The notes under the pieces are model-generated. The model had not been told where the DNA came from. It worked only from the letters and a program-made list of their open reading frames with translations, and ran no database searches. From CAZWDL01 sp964632995 (GTDB lineage: Bacteria; Bacteroidota; Bacteroidia; Chitinophagales; Saprospiraceae): a stretch of 56,296 nt of DNA. The position numbers were made by a program, and so were the translations under genes. The stretch spans positions 1-56,296 of the forward strand of contig CAZWDL010000037.1 in assembly GCA_964632995.1 (NCBI GenBank). The letters are read 5' to 3'. Of the stretch, positions 26,051 through 34,728 are shown in pieces; position 1 is the stretch's first letter; the number at the start of each line of letters is the position of its first letter.

Positions 26051-26767
26051 CTATTTTTCAAATTTACCCAGTTTTTCCGGTAGATGCGACCACTTACCGC
26101 GAAGATTCGGCTCGTTGATATTTTTTTCCAAATATTCCATAAACAGCTCCCTGTCGATATTTTTAGCGCCCAGGCTTTCCAGGTGCCGGGTTTCCTGCTG
26201 ACAATCGATCAGCCAGAAATCCAGCTTCCGCAAAAGACTAACCAACGCGATGAATCCGAATTTGGAGGCATTGCTCACCCTCGCAAACATGGATTCTCCA
26301 AAGTAAATTTTACCTAGCGAGACGCCGTACAGTCCCCCTACCATTTCTTCTCCCTTCCACACTTCAACGGAATGTGCATATCCCTTTTCGTGCAAGGTGC
26401 AATAAGCTTCCAGCATACCCTCGGTGATCCAGGTACCCCCGAGTTGCCCTTTGCGCCGGCTCATCTGGCACTGACTGATTACCCCGCGGAAATCCTCATC
26501 CAGGGTGTAGTTGAATTTTCGCTTATTAAAATATGGACGCATACTCTTCGCCACCTTCAGATCTTCCGGGTAAAGCACAAAACGAGGATCCGGAGACCAC
26601 CAGATGATCGGGTCCCCTTCATTAAACCAGGGAAAAATGCCCATCTGATAAGCCAGCAGCAAACGCTCGGGGGATAAATCGCCCCCCACGGCCAGTATAC
26701 CATCGTCATTAGCCAGTTCCGGGTCGGGGAAAGCCAGCTGGTCTTCTGATAACCAAAAAACGGGCAT
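26051..26767 (-). CDS. aat: Leucyl/phenylalanyl-tRNA--protein transferase
   Basis: A 238-residue cytoplasmic enzyme that adds Leu or Phe from aminoacyl-tRNA to N-terminal Arg or Lys of proteins, marking them for ClpS/ClpAP in the N-end rule pathway. Conserved blocks are GGDLSPERLLLAYQMGIFPWF, IIWWSPDPRFVL, GTWITEGMLEAY, VGGLYGVSLGKIYFGESMFA and the C-terminal WLIDCQQETRHLESLGA. Length is normal. It is separated from ctaA by 137 bases that carry two DnaA-box-like sites. Confidence 0.95.
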   Translation of the reverse strand: MPVFWLSEDQLAFPDPELANDDGILAVGGDLSPERLLLAYQMGIFPWFNEGDPIIWWSPDPRFVLYPEDLKVAKSMRPYFNKRKFNYTLDEDFRGVISQCQMSRRKGQLGGTWITEGMLEAYCTLHEKGYAHSVEVWKGEEMVGGLYGVSLGKIYFGESMFARVSNASKFGFIALVSLLRKLDFWLIDCQQETRHLESLGAKNIDRELFMEYLEKNINEPNLRGKWSHLPEKLGKFEK

Positions 26768-26879
26768 ATGAATTATCTTTCAAAATTCAGGTGATAAAAT
26801 TGTACAGCAATAATCGTTAAACCACTCTCGCTTATGGCTTTGGCTTCATATCCTGAAACGGGGATATGTATTTTTTATC

Positions 26880-26900
26880 TTTTCCACAGAGTTTTCCACA
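26880..26900 (+). other. Two DnaA-box-like 9-mers downstream of ctaA
   Basis: TTTTCCACA occurs at 26880-26888 and again at 26892-26900, in tandem in the same direction with three bases between. Each differs by one base from the DnaA box TTATCCACA. They face the larger box cluster at 28248-28508 across the ctaA gene, as in bipartite bacterial origins. Confidence 0.5.
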
Positions 26901-26904
26901 GGGT

Positions 26905-28005
26905 TTATATACGCCGGCCAAGCATCTGATAGTTGACGAATAAAACCGCTGACAGCAGTAAAAGAGCGCCCGCCTGATGCATTACTCCCAATCCTACCGG
27001 AATGACGCCGATAGAGTTCACCAGGGTCAGAATTCCGAGGCTGACCTGAATTATCAACAGGGTTACCAACAAGGTCAACCCCAGCCTGAAAGTGGCTTCT
27101 CTTACTTCTCTAAACCCTTTTACCACGAACCATAAAACCATGATTGTCAGTACATAAGCCGTAAAACGATGTAAAACCTGTACCAGCGCGGGCATAAAGA
27201 GGGAACTATCGTAGTTCACAAAGTTTTCCACATTCCATTCTGATGCCTGCAAAAGTATCGCCGGTACAATCGCGCCGTTCATATCCGGCCAGGAGGGATA
27301 GTATAAACCGGCCTTCATTCCCGACATGATTCCCCCCAGTACAATTTGAATAGCCGTGACCGCAATCAGGGGCACTCCCCATTTTTTCAACAGGCTATTG
27401 TGGAAAACTTTCGGGCGGGGTTGAATAACCCGGAGTGTGGTCCACAGCAGGTAGCTGAAGAGGATTAGCGCCAGCGATAAGTGCATCGTAAGCTTGTAGG
27501 CGTTAACCCAGGGCCGTTCTATTAAGCCACTGGCAACCATGATCCATCCGAAGGAGGCCACCAGCACCGCCAGCAGAAAAACGATCCCCAGCTTGCGCAA
27601 TAAGGGCTTGTCAAACTGCCCGCGCCAATAAAATATTCCAAAAGGGATGAGGAACACAAACCCCATCAACCGGGCCCAGAGGCGGTGAAAATACTCCCAA
27701 AAGTAAATGAACTTGAACGCCGACATGCTCATCCCTTCGTTGATCTTCTGATACTGAGGAGTGGCCTTGTACAGCTCAAAGGCTTCTTCCCACTCCTGTG
27801 CATTGACTGGCGGCAGGGTCCCCGTTACGATTTCCCAACGGGTAATAGACAAACCCGATCCGGTCAGGCGCGTGATACCCCCGACGACGACCTGCACGAA
27901 GATCATAAAAAGCCCGGCGACCAGCCAGACCTTGACAGCCGTGGAATACGAGTGGCTACCGGTCGCTTCACGCTTCGCTTTATTTGTTTTTACAATTGTT
28001 TCCAT
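26905..28005 (-). CDS. ctaA: Heme A synthase (CtaA/COX15)
   Basis: A 366-residue inner-membrane protein with eight predicted helices that oxidises the C8 methyl of heme O to give heme A for cytochrome c oxidase. The signature GGITRLTGSGLSIT, followed by W in the first periplasmic loop, EYFHRLWARLMGF with the heme-ligand His, and the second-half histidines in LTMHLSLAL, LHRFTAYVL and MHQAGALLL are all present. This implies an aa3-type terminal oxidase elsewhere in the genome. The gene stands alone, framed by DnaA-box-like sites on both sides, and runs away from the origin candidate. Confidence 0.93.
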   Translation of the reverse strand: METIVKTNKAKREATGSHSYSTAVKVWLVAGLFMIFVQVVVGGITRLTGSGLSITRWEIVTGTLPPVNAQEWEEAFELYKATPQYQKINEGMSMSAFKFIYFWEYFHRLWARLMGFVFLIPFGIFYWRGQFDKPLLRKLGIVFLLAVLVASFGWIMVASGLIERPWVNAYKLTMHLSLALILFSYLLWTTLRVIQPRPKVFHNSLLKKWGVPLIAVTAIQIVLGGIMSGMKAGLYYPSWPDMNGAIVPAILLQASEWNVENFVNYDSSLFMPALVQVLHRFTAYVLTIMVLWFVVKGFREVREATFRLGLTLLVTLLIIQVSLGILTLVNSIGVIPVGLGVMHQAGALLLLSAVLFVNYQMLGRRI

Positions 28006-28120
28006 AATTCCTGTGTGTAGGCAGTGGTTTACGGTTCTTTTTAAAACGCAATCAATCGCTTTTCAAGAGAATACAAAAGTATATGGATTTGTTTGGGCTC
28101 GGCATTTTTCTTTCCGCCGC

Positions 28121-28610
28121 TGACTGGTATTAATAACTATTTTAAATAAATTCTTTTCCAAAACCCTATCATCATCAGGGCTGTTAGTTTGTGAGTAATT
28201 TTCTGCGTTAAAATTAGATTAAGTGAATGTTAAGGATTTTGCACTTGTTTTCCACAGCTTATTGACAACTCCTTTTCAGCAATCACAACGCACAGAGAAA
28301 ATTTCCACAACAGCCGAAAAGTTTTCCATAGAATAACTTTTTTTTAACCAGGCCCGAAAAGCTGCCGGATGAATGTAGAAAACCAGTGTGGAAATCCACG
28401 AAAATGGCGGCCGGTGGATTTTTTACGCCCCGCTCTCTTGCCGTTTCTTAGTAAGTGTGGATAAACCACGGTGCTTTCTACGGGTCTTTCCACAAATCGT
28501 GTGGAAAACCGATACCGGCAAAGCCTTGATTTTTATACCTTTACCAGCGCTTCGTTTTACCCATGTTAATAAACCTGTTAAACGGATTTGTTTGACAGGT
28601 GTTTAAAATC
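28121..28610. other. oriC: Candidate chromosomal replication origin (oriC)
   Basis: The 614-base gap between divergent ctaA and the SRAP gene holds seven DnaA-box-like 9-mers in about 260 bases: TTTTCCACA 28248-28256, ATTTCCACA 28301-28309, TTTTCCATA 28322-28330, and on the minus strand at 28387-28395, 28456-28464 (exact TTATCCACA) and 28500-28508, plus CTTTCCACA 28486-28494. To their left, 28121-28245 is AT-rich and could be the unwinding element. Gene direction switches here from minus to plus. A parS site 28 kb away and rsmG 6 kb away fit origin-proximal DNA. No dnaA gene is present, which is not required in this phylum. Confidence 0.68.
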
Positions 28611-28619
28611 CGATCGACT

Positions 28620-29285
28620 ATGTGCGGCCGCTTCTCCTTTTACACTTCCAAAGAAAAACTAAAAAAACAATTCGGTGATATCGATGTGGACGATAATCTG
28701 CGTACTAATTATAACGTAGCGCCTACTCAGAAGAGTTACGTCATTACCAATAAGCAGCCCGACCACCTGTCATTGTTCACCTGGGGACTGCTGCCCTACT
28801 GGTCGCGCGACGGCAAAGTGACGGGCCGGCTCATTAACGCCCGCAGTGAGGGCATTGCCGCCAAACCCTCCTTTCGCGTACCTATTCGACGGCGCCGCTG
28901 CTGGGTGCTGGCCGACAGTTTCTACGAGTGGATTCGACAGGGCAATGAGAAAATACCTTATCGCATACTACCCAAAAGCGATGAACTGCTGGTCATGGCC
29001 GGTATTTGGGATGTTTGGAAACAAGACGACGAGGTAGTCCGTAGTTTTTCCATCCTTACCACACCGCCCAACCGGGAGATGAACCACCTGCACAATCGAA
29101 TGCCTCTAGTGCTCAACAGCCGTGAAATTCAGGAACAATACCTCTTCAGCGAGGACCTGGATGAAGTGCTCGGCCTCCTTCAGCCCCCTCCGGACGGGGT
29201 ACTCGAGTATTACCGCGTGTCCCAGAAAGTTAATTCCTACCGGAACAATTCCCCGGATTTACACGAACCTGTAAACGAAGAGTAG
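28620..29285 (+). CDS. SRAP-domain protein (YedK/HMCES family)
   Basis: A 221-residue protein that shields abasic sites in single-stranded DNA by forming a DNA-protein crosslink. The protein starts MCGRFSFYT: after Met removal, Cys2 becomes the N-terminal nucleophile that attacks the abasic aldehyde, so ATG 28620 must be the true start rather than the upstream 28599 codon. Other family motifs are NYNVAPTQ, FTWGLLPYWSRD, INARSEGIAAKPSF with the catalytic Asn and Glu, RCWVLADSFYEW and the late histidine in HNRMPLVL. It lies directly beside the origin candidate and reads away from it, a sensible location for a gap-protection protein but possibly chance. Confidence 0.93.
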   Translation: MCGRFSFYTSKEKLKKQFGDIDVDDNLRTNYNVAPTQKSYVITNKQPDHLSLFTWGLLPYWSRDGKVTGRLINARSEGIAAKPSFRVPIRRRRCWVLADSFYEWIRQGNEKIPYRILPKSDELLVMAGIWDVWKQDDEVVRSFSILTTPPNREMNHLHNRMPLVLNSREIQEQYLFSEDLDEVLGLLQPPPDGVLEYYRVSQKVNSYRNNSPDLHEPVNEE

Positions 29286-29361
29286 TGGGAATCGAAAAGC
29301 AGATCATTTCGGCTTTCTCCTTTTAGTAGAGTCTAAATCATTTTTACCAGGAAATACGGTT

Positions 29362-29814
29362 ATGAGAGTAGTTATTCAGCGCGTCAGCGAGGCGAGCGTT
29401 ACCATTGAAGGAAAAGTTAAAGCTAAAATTGGTAAGGGCCTGCTCATCCTGCTGGGCGTCGAGGATGCCGATACCGGCGAGGATATCGACTGGCTGTGCC
29501 GGAAGATTAGCAAACTGCGTGTTTTTAACGATGAAAACGGGGTGATGAACCTGTCGGTTCAGGATGTGGAGGGGGAGCTGCTGGTCATCAGCCAGTTTAC
29601 CCTGCACGCCAGTACGAAAAAGGGCAACCGCCCTTCTTATATACGGGCTGCCAAACCCGAGGTCGCTATTCCCAGGTATGAGCAGTTTGTGGCAAAACTA
29701 CGTGAAACTGCCCGCCGCCCCGTCGGCACCGGTACCTTTGGCGCCGATATGAAAGTCGGTCTGGTTAATGATGGCCCGGTAACCATAATTATTGATAGCC
29801 GGAATAAGGAATGA
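29362..29814 (+). CDS. dtd: D-aminoacyl-tRNA deacylase
   Basis: A 150-residue enzyme that frees D-amino acids (and glycine) mis-attached to tRNA, a proofreading function in translation. The two family signatures are intact: SQFTLHAST with the active-site Thr, and the chirality-checking Gly-cisPro in NDGPVTI. The protein starts MRVVIQRVSEASVTIEG as expected and has full length. The MazG-like gene follows after 104 bases and may share its transcript. Confidence 0.96.
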   Translation: MRVVIQRVSEASVTIEGKVKAKIGKGLLILLGVEDADTGEDIDWLCRKISKLRVFNDENGVMNLSVQDVEGELLVISQFTLHASTKKGNRPSYIRAAKPEVAIPRYEQFVAKLRETARRPVGTGTFGADMKVGLVNDGPVTIIIDSRNKE

Positions 29815-29918
29815 TGCGAAGTCGGAAAGCGTAAAGTAGTTGTCAATCTTTTCTATCCGCCGAAGTCCTGCCCGCAAAGAAACGGGAGGTAGGGGGGAAT
29901 CCTTTAATCCTTTCAATC

Positions 29919-30272
29919 ATGACCATCAAAGAAGCCCAGCAACACGTCGATGAGTGGATCAATACCATCGGGGTGCGCTATTACAATGAATTGACAAATA
30001 CCGCTGTCCTCATGGAAGAAGTGGGCGAAATGGCCCGACTGATGGCCCGCCTGTACGGCGAGCAGTCTTTTAAAACGCCTGAACAGGCGGAAAGCGCCTC
30101 CACCGATCTGGCGGAGGAGATGGCCGACGTGCTGTTCGTCCTCATCTGCCTGGCTAATCAAACGGGTGTCGACCTGACGGAGGCGCTGGAGAAGAGCCTG
30201 GAAAAAAAGACCCAACGCGACCGGGAAAGACACGCTTCCAATCCGAAACTCAGGAAGGGAGATAATTCCTGA
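29919..30272 (+). CDS. MazG-like nucleotide pyrophosphohydrolase
   Basis: A 117-residue all-alpha NTP pyrophosphatase of the MazG-like/dCTPase group. The metal-binding acidic motifs appear as MEEVGEMARLMARL and, 26 residues later, DLAEEMADVLFVLICLAN, the EExxE...ExxD pattern. Such proteins hydrolyse non-canonical or excess nucleoside triphosphates. It is a single short MazG domain, not the two-domain E. coli type. Substrate is unknown. Clustering with dtd suggests a quality-control unit. Confidence 0.87.
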   Translation: MTIKEAQQHVDEWINTIGVRYYNELTNTAVLMEEVGEMARLMARLYGEQSFKTPEQAESASTDLAEEMADVLFVLICLANQTGVDLTEALEKSLEKKTQRDRERHASNPKLRKGDNS

Positions 30273-30318
30273 GTGTTTGAGTTTCTGAGTTCGCTGCCGC
30301 CCCGGGTAACCCAGGCGC

Positions 30319-30996
30319 TTATTCTTTGAAAGGAGAATTTTCCTGCTGTTGCCGGATCATCCGCCAGGCGAGATGAATGCTGACAGCCAGGGTGGGAACA
30401 GCCAGGAGAATGAGCCAATCATAGGCTTCCTGCAGAATAAAGAAATCGTAGACACCGTGGACCAGCACCGGCAGCAGGAGAGCGATGAGGAGAAAGCGCC
30501 GTCTTTTCAGCGGCTGAAATTTGGCCTTGCCGGCAAAATAGCCCATCATGACTGCGAAAGCGGCGTGGGCTGGCACTGCCGTGAAGGCCCGAAGGATGAC
30601 CGTCTCCACTCCAAAGCGGTAGGCATAAAGGATATTTTCCAGCGTGGCGAACCCCATCGCGATGACCACAGCGTAGATGATGCCGTCGATCGGCTCGTTG
30701 AAGAAAACTTGCCGGAAGGGGTACAAGACCAACGCAAGAAACTTGACCAGCTCTTCGCTCAGGGCTACGATCACAAAGGAGGAAAACAGAGTAATCCAGA
30801 GGTTTTGCGTGTCGTCAAAGCCGGTGTGGTGCGTCCACTCTTCCAGCTTCAGTACGGGAAAGGTAATGAGCATACCCAGGGAGAAACATAGGTAAAGATG
30901 CAGAGGCGATTCCTTCTCATACTTATCCATCCGGTAGATGAACCAGCAGAAGAGCAAACCGGGGCAGACTGCTATCAGAAGGAGCAAAAAATCCAT
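30319..30996 (-). CDS. PrsW-family intramembrane glutamic protease
   Basis: A 225-residue membrane protein with seven or eight hydrophobic segments. PrsW proteins, relatives of CAAX proteases, cut anti-sigma factors within the membrane. The conserved motifs are present: the N-terminal YRMDKYEKESP, the acidic pair in ALSEELVKFLAL, then GFATLENILYAY and two late histidines in VPAHAAFAVMMGYF and VLVHGVYDFF. ATG 30996 (MDFLLLLIA) is preferred to the longer frame from 31056 because family members begin at the first helix. No sigma or anti-sigma gene is adjacent. Confidence 0.88.
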   Translation of the reverse strand: MDFLLLLIAVCPGLLFCWFIYRMDKYEKESPLHLYLCFSLGMLITFPVLKLEEWTHHTGFDDTQNLWITLFSSFVIVALSEELVKFLALVLYPFRQVFFNEPIDGIIYAVVIAMGFATLENILYAYRFGVETVILRAFTAVPAHAAFAVMMGYFAGKAKFQPLKRRRFLLIALLLPVLVHGVYDFFILQEAYDWLILLAVPTLAVSIHLAWRMIRQQQENSPFKE

Positions 30997-31097
30997 ACTG
31001 CGCATTTTGGATCGGGGCTTAGCGACACATATCCCGCATTTCTCAAAATACGTCAAATTATTGAATGTGAAATACTTCGTATTGAACAGGCTATTTT

Positions 31098-32198
31098 TTA
31101 ACTATTCATCAACTTGAGTTCCTCATCGTACACCCCGGCCATCCGCCGCCAGTCGTAGTGCGCGACGAAATGCCGGTACCCGCCTTGTCTGCGAATGGAA
31201 GTTATCTTTTTTATCGCCAGTTTAAGTTTGCGATAGAGTTCCTCGTCGGTATCGTAAAGGTGCTCCCCTCTGTCTGCTTCCGGCACATGGGCGGGGAAGG
31301 CTAGCCGCCTGGGAAGCAAGGGGTAGCAATTGCAGTAAATAGCTTCGACGCTGCTGCCTCCGAAAAAATCCTGCCGGCTGGTGACGGGCAAAATATCGGC
31401 CTGCCACAACAGGCGGGCGTAAGTTTCCCGGCTGTCGGCATAGCCGAAGTGCAGGATGCGGGTGGCCAGGCGCCGGCGCGCTTCTTCAAAAATAGCAGGC
31501 CTGTTCTGAAAGGATTCTCCCAGCACAATAAGGTAAAAAGGAATAGCTTCCTCGTGCAGACGAAACAGCAGGCGGAAAAAAGTCTCCGGATCCTTATCGT
31601 ATTCCCAGCGGTGATTCCACAGCAAGACGGCGGCTTCTGGTTTTTCGGGGAGCAGATCTATATCGAGAGATTGCAGGTCCAGTCCCAGGGGTAACACGGC
31701 GCTCTTCTGCTCAATGCGTGCAATGTTCTCGGTTTCCTGGTAATCGGGAAACTGTTTCAGAAAGGCGGGAAGAGCCTCCAGGAAAGCCCGGCGGTGGTAG
31801 AGCGAGTTAAAGAATACGCGGTCGGCGGCCAAGGCGGAAGTATAATTGATAAAGCCGTAGTGATGATTGCGCTGCAGTTCCACATCGGCGTCGGCCGGCG
31901 ACCAGGGGTAGGTAATTTGATTTTCGTGAAAATACATCGCCGTGACGGGCCTGCCCTGATGACGGGGCAATAGCGCGAGCAGGGTGGTCAGGTCGATCAT
32001 ATCGCTGGCCAGGATCAGGCCGGGAGAACGGGTACTCAGCTGCCGGCCTAAAGTAACAGCGGCGCCGTGCATCCGCCACTTCCAGTGCCGGCCGGGAAGC
32101 GTAAGCAATTGCATCTGATGCCGGCTGTGGCGGCGATATCCTTCGGCCCATTGGCGGTGGCTGCCGCCAAAGAAAGCTTCTATCAAAGTGATTTTCAT
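31098..32198 (-). CDS. tRNA-queuosine alpha-mannosyltransferase-like glycosyltransferase (DUF3524)
   Basis: A 366-residue GT-B glycosyltransferase. The N-terminal 170 residues match the DUF3524 domain: LIEAFFGGSHRQWAEGY, LPGRHWKWRMHGAA, MYFHENQITYPWSP and FINYTSALAADRVFFNS. The C-terminal half has the GT4-type pattern WNHRWEYDKDPETFF, LHFGYADSR and SVEAIYCNCYPLLPRRLAFPA. The animal homologue (QTMAN/GTDC1) adds mannose to queuosine in tRNA-Asp; whether bacterial members do the same is not something this sequence can show. No que genes lie nearby. Confidence 0.87.
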   Translation of the reverse strand: MKITLIEAFFGGSHRQWAEGYRRHSRHQMQLLTLPGRHWKWRMHGAAVTLGRQLSTRSPGLILASDMIDLTTLLALLPRHQGRPVTAMYFHENQITYPWSPADADVELQRNHHYGFINYTSALAADRVFFNSLYHRRAFLEALPAFLKQFPDYQETENIARIEQKSAVLPLGLDLQSLDIDLLPEKPEAAVLLWNHRWEYDKDPETFFRLLFRLHEEAIPFYLIVLGESFQNRPAIFEEARRRLATRILHFGYADSRETYARLLWQADILPVTSRQDFFGGSSVEAIYCNCYPLLPRRLAFPAHVPEADRGEHLYDTDEELYRKLKLAIKKITSIRRQGGYRHFVAHYDWRRMAGVYDEELKLMNS

Positions 32199-32328
32199 GT
32201 TAAGGGATTGCTAATATTTTGTACCTTAATAACGTAAGTAAGCCTTTTTCTTATCTTTATCAAAGAGGATGCTGTTCAGCGTATATTGTAAGGAAATATT
32301 TTAGTGAAGTAGAAAGAATTGTGATCAG

Positions 32329-33579
32329 ATGCCTGGATTTTCTGATATAAAAAAGAGATTGTCCAAGATAGAATCGTTGGAACGGGAGCTGAACCTCAAG
32401 CAGCTCCAGGTCAACCGCCTGTTGAATATCACCCAGGCGATTAACAACAACGTTTCCGCCGAAGGGCTTTTTGAAATGTATCGCTCCTTTCTCAGCTGGG
32501 AGATCGGCGTGAGTAAAATGGCGCTCTATGTGCGCAAGGAAGAAGAGGAATGGCTCTGCGCCAGTTCGATCGGCATAAAACCCGAATTACTCGAGATGGA
32601 CATCTGCGAGACCCTGCCTACCTTCACCCGCCTGCGCAACCTGGAGGGGCATGAGCACCCGCTGATCAAGGAATTTGATGTCGTTATTCCGGTTCGACAC
32701 AAGGAAGAGGCTATCGCCTACGTTTTTATTGGTGGTTTTGGCGAAGATGAAGATATGTATAATAAGGTGCAGTTTATCACCACTATCACCAATGTCATTG
32801 CGGTGGCTATTGAAAACAAGCGCCTTTTCAAACGCCAGCTCGAACAGGAACGCCTGAAAAAGGAAATGGAACTCGCCAGTGAGGTACAGCGAATGCTGAT
32901 ACCGAAGACGCTGCCCCACAAGGCTGCTTACGAACTGGCCAGCATCTATAAACCTCACCTGGGAGTCGGTGGAGATTATTTTGATTTTATGGAATTTCCC
33001 GATGGGAAAATTGTTTTCTGTGTAGGCGATATTTCGGGAAAAGGGGTGGCGGCGGCTTTATTGATGGCTAATTTTCAGGCCAACTTTCATACGTCGATCA
33101 ATAAACAGGCCAGGCTGGACGAATTTATCCGCGATCTCAACCATTCGCTCAATCTCATCACCGGAGGAGAGCGCTTCATCACCTTTTTTATTGCCGAGTA
33201 CGACATCAACGAGCGGACCTTACAATACGTCAACGCGGGGCACAACCCGCCGGTACTCGTTAGTGACAACGGCCTGGTTCTGCTCAACAAAGGTTGTACG
33301 ATCCTGGGGTCGTTCCGGAAGCTGCCTGAGGTTGAGGTCGGCCGGATCCAGATCGAGGGGGAAGCAATCATCTTCTCCTTTACAGATGGACTGACAGATT
33401 TGCAAAACCGGGAAAATGAGTTTTTGAGCGAACGCATGCTCTACGAATTTGTTGAGCAAAACTACCGCCGATCCGCTTCTTCCTTTAATGAGCTGTTGAT
33501 GGAACACATCGAGCATTTCAAGGGAGCCGAAAAATATCCGGATGACTTTACCGTTTTGACTTGCAAAGTTACTGCCTGA
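32329..33579 (+). CDS. GAF-SpoIIE (PP2C-like) serine/threonine phosphatase
   Basis: A 416-residue cytoplasmic protein: a short coiled start (residues 1-30), a GAF-like sensor domain at about 30-165, a helical linker (RQLEQERLKKEMELASEVQRMLIP) typical of RsbU-type phosphatases, and a SpoIIE domain from about 195 to the end. The metal-binding motifs are present as GVGGDYFDFMEFPDG, CVGDISGKGVAAALLM and FTDGLTDLQNREN. It would dephosphorylate an anti-sigma antagonist or other phosphoprotein in response to a signal. No partner kinase or antagonist gene is adjacent, so the pathway is open. Confidence 0.92.
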   Translation: MPGFSDIKKRLSKIESLERELNLKQLQVNRLLNITQAINNNVSAEGLFEMYRSFLSWEIGVSKMALYVRKEEEEWLCASSIGIKPELLEMDICETLPTFTRLRNLEGHEHPLIKEFDVVIPVRHKEEAIAYVFIGGFGEDEDMYNKVQFITTITNVIAVAIENKRLFKRQLEQERLKKEMELASEVQRMLIPKTLPHKAAYELASIYKPHLGVGGDYFDFMEFPDGKIVFCVGDISGKGVAAALLMANFQANFHTSINKQARLDEFIRDLNHSLNLITGGERFITFFIAEYDINERTLQYVNAGHNPPVLVSDNGLVLLNKGCTILGSFRKLPEVEVGRIQIEGEAIIFSFTDGLTDLQNRENEFLSERMLYEFVEQNYRRSASSFNELLMEHIEHFKGAEKYPDDFTVLTCKVTA

Positions 33580-33600
33580 TCGCAGGCATACTCACGTCGC

Positions 33601-33710
33601 TTAGAGCATGTTTAAATTTCGTTTTCGAGTTCCAAACGGATGGATTTTGCCTCTGGGCGAAAAAAAACCACAGCCCAGGGCCGAAGGATAAATTTTAAAC
33701 ATGCTCTTAG
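33601..33710. mobile_element. MITE-like element with TTAGAGCATGTTTAAA ends
   Basis: TTAGAGCATGTTTAAATTT (33601-33619) and its near-complement ending at 33710 (AAATTTTAAACATGCTCTTAG) are terminal inverted repeats about 19 bases long around a 70-base core. The core itself holds a hairpin, CCTCTGGGC with GCCCAGGG. There is no coding capacity, so this is a non-autonomous element; the transposase is not in the window. It lies 21 bases after the phosphatase stop. Confidence 0.65.
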
Positions 33711-33909
33711 TCAGGCCTCATGCGCTGTCTGTCTATTTAGGCGCCCAACCGATCTATTGGATTGGCAGCCGGCCGGCCTTTTTCTAAATTGTAAAGGATT
33801 TTGACAGAATTCATCTAAAATTGAAAGAAAGCGCAGCTTCTATCCTTAATAGATAAACTTAGGTGTTCGTGCAATTGTAATTAAGGTGGAAGCTTTAGAA
33901 AGAATAGTA
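33711..33909. other. Intergenic region before the TM2/TPR gene
   Basis: No gene is seen. GCCGGCCGGCC followed by TTTTTCT (about 33767-33784) could terminate the phosphatase transcript. The rest is AT-rich leader for the TM2/TPR gene; TTTG (33800-33803) and TAAAATTG (33816-33823) are too close together to be a convincing promoter. Confidence 0.35.
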
Positions 33910-34728
33910 ATGAAGGATAAGAACGTTGCAGGAATACTGGCATTATTTTTTGGATGGATGGGCATCCATCGCTTTTATTTAGGACAGGTGGGTCTTGGTA
34001 TTCTGTATGCCCTGTTGTTTTGGTCGGGCATTTCTGCTGTACTGGGTCTGATTGATGCGATCGTGTTTTTTTCTATGGATAAAGATGCCTTTGATATCAA
34101 ATACAATCGCCGATACTACCGCGCTGAACGCCGCCGCGAAACCGATTTCGACCGTCGCCAGTACCGGCGCGACCGCTGGGAGCGTCGCATGGAGCGTCGC
34201 CGGGAGCCTCAGCACATGGCTGAGCGACAACGACCTGTCAACCAACACCAGCAACGCCGCCCGGCCCCAAAAAAGCGAACCAAACGCCCCAATCCTTATA
34301 AGACCAGCGGTAGAAAAAAATATATGGAGTATGACTACGACGGGGCCATTGCGGATTTCCAAAAAGCATTGGAAATTGACCCCAAGGACGTAGCCGTACA
34401 CTTTAACCTGGCCTGCGCTTATTCCCTGAATGAGAATACGCAGAAGTCACTCGAACACCTGGATAAGGCAGTGGCTTTTGGATTTGATGATTTCAACCGG
34501 ATCCGCGAACACGACGCCCTGGCTTACCTGCGGATTCAACCGGAGTTCGAGCAGTTCGAAGCCAACGATTTTCGACTGGCCGCTCAGCTGGAAGCTCCGA
34601 AAGAGGACCTCCTGGACTCCTCTACCGAATTGCTGGAGCAGCTGAAAAAACTGGGTGAGCTTAGAGAAAAAGGCCTGCTCACCGATGAGGAATTCGACGT
34701 GCAGAAAAAGAAACTACTCAACGAGTAA
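33910..34728 (+). CDS. TM2-domain protein with TPR and SHOCT-like tail
   Basis: A 272-residue membrane protein. Residues 1-60 are a TM2 domain: two helices joined by the DRF-like turn, read here as GWMGIHRFYLGQVGLGILY, then LGLIDAIVFF. A very basic linker (residues 70-140) rich in Arg and Gln follows. Next are one or two TPR repeats (YDYDGAIADFQKALEIDPKDVAVHFNLACAYSL) and a C-terminal SHOCT-like segment (LKKLGELREKGLLTDEEFDVQKKKLL). ATG 33910 starts right before the first helix; a GTG at 33886 is less likely. Its role is unknown; the layout suggests a membrane-anchored scaffold. Confidence 0.75.
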   Translation: MKDKNVAGILALFFGWMGIHRFYLGQVGLGILYALLFWSGISAVLGLIDAIVFFSMDKDAFDIKYNRRYYRAERRRETDFDRRQYRRDRWERRMERRREPQHMAERQRPVNQHQQRRPAPKKRTKRPNPYKTSGRKKYMEYDYDGAIADFQKALEIDPKDVAVHFNLACAYSLNENTQKSLEHLDKAVAFGFDDFNRIREHDALAYLRIQPEFEQFEANDFRLAAQLEAPKEDLLDSSTELLEQLKKLGELREKGLLTDEEFDVQKKKLLNE

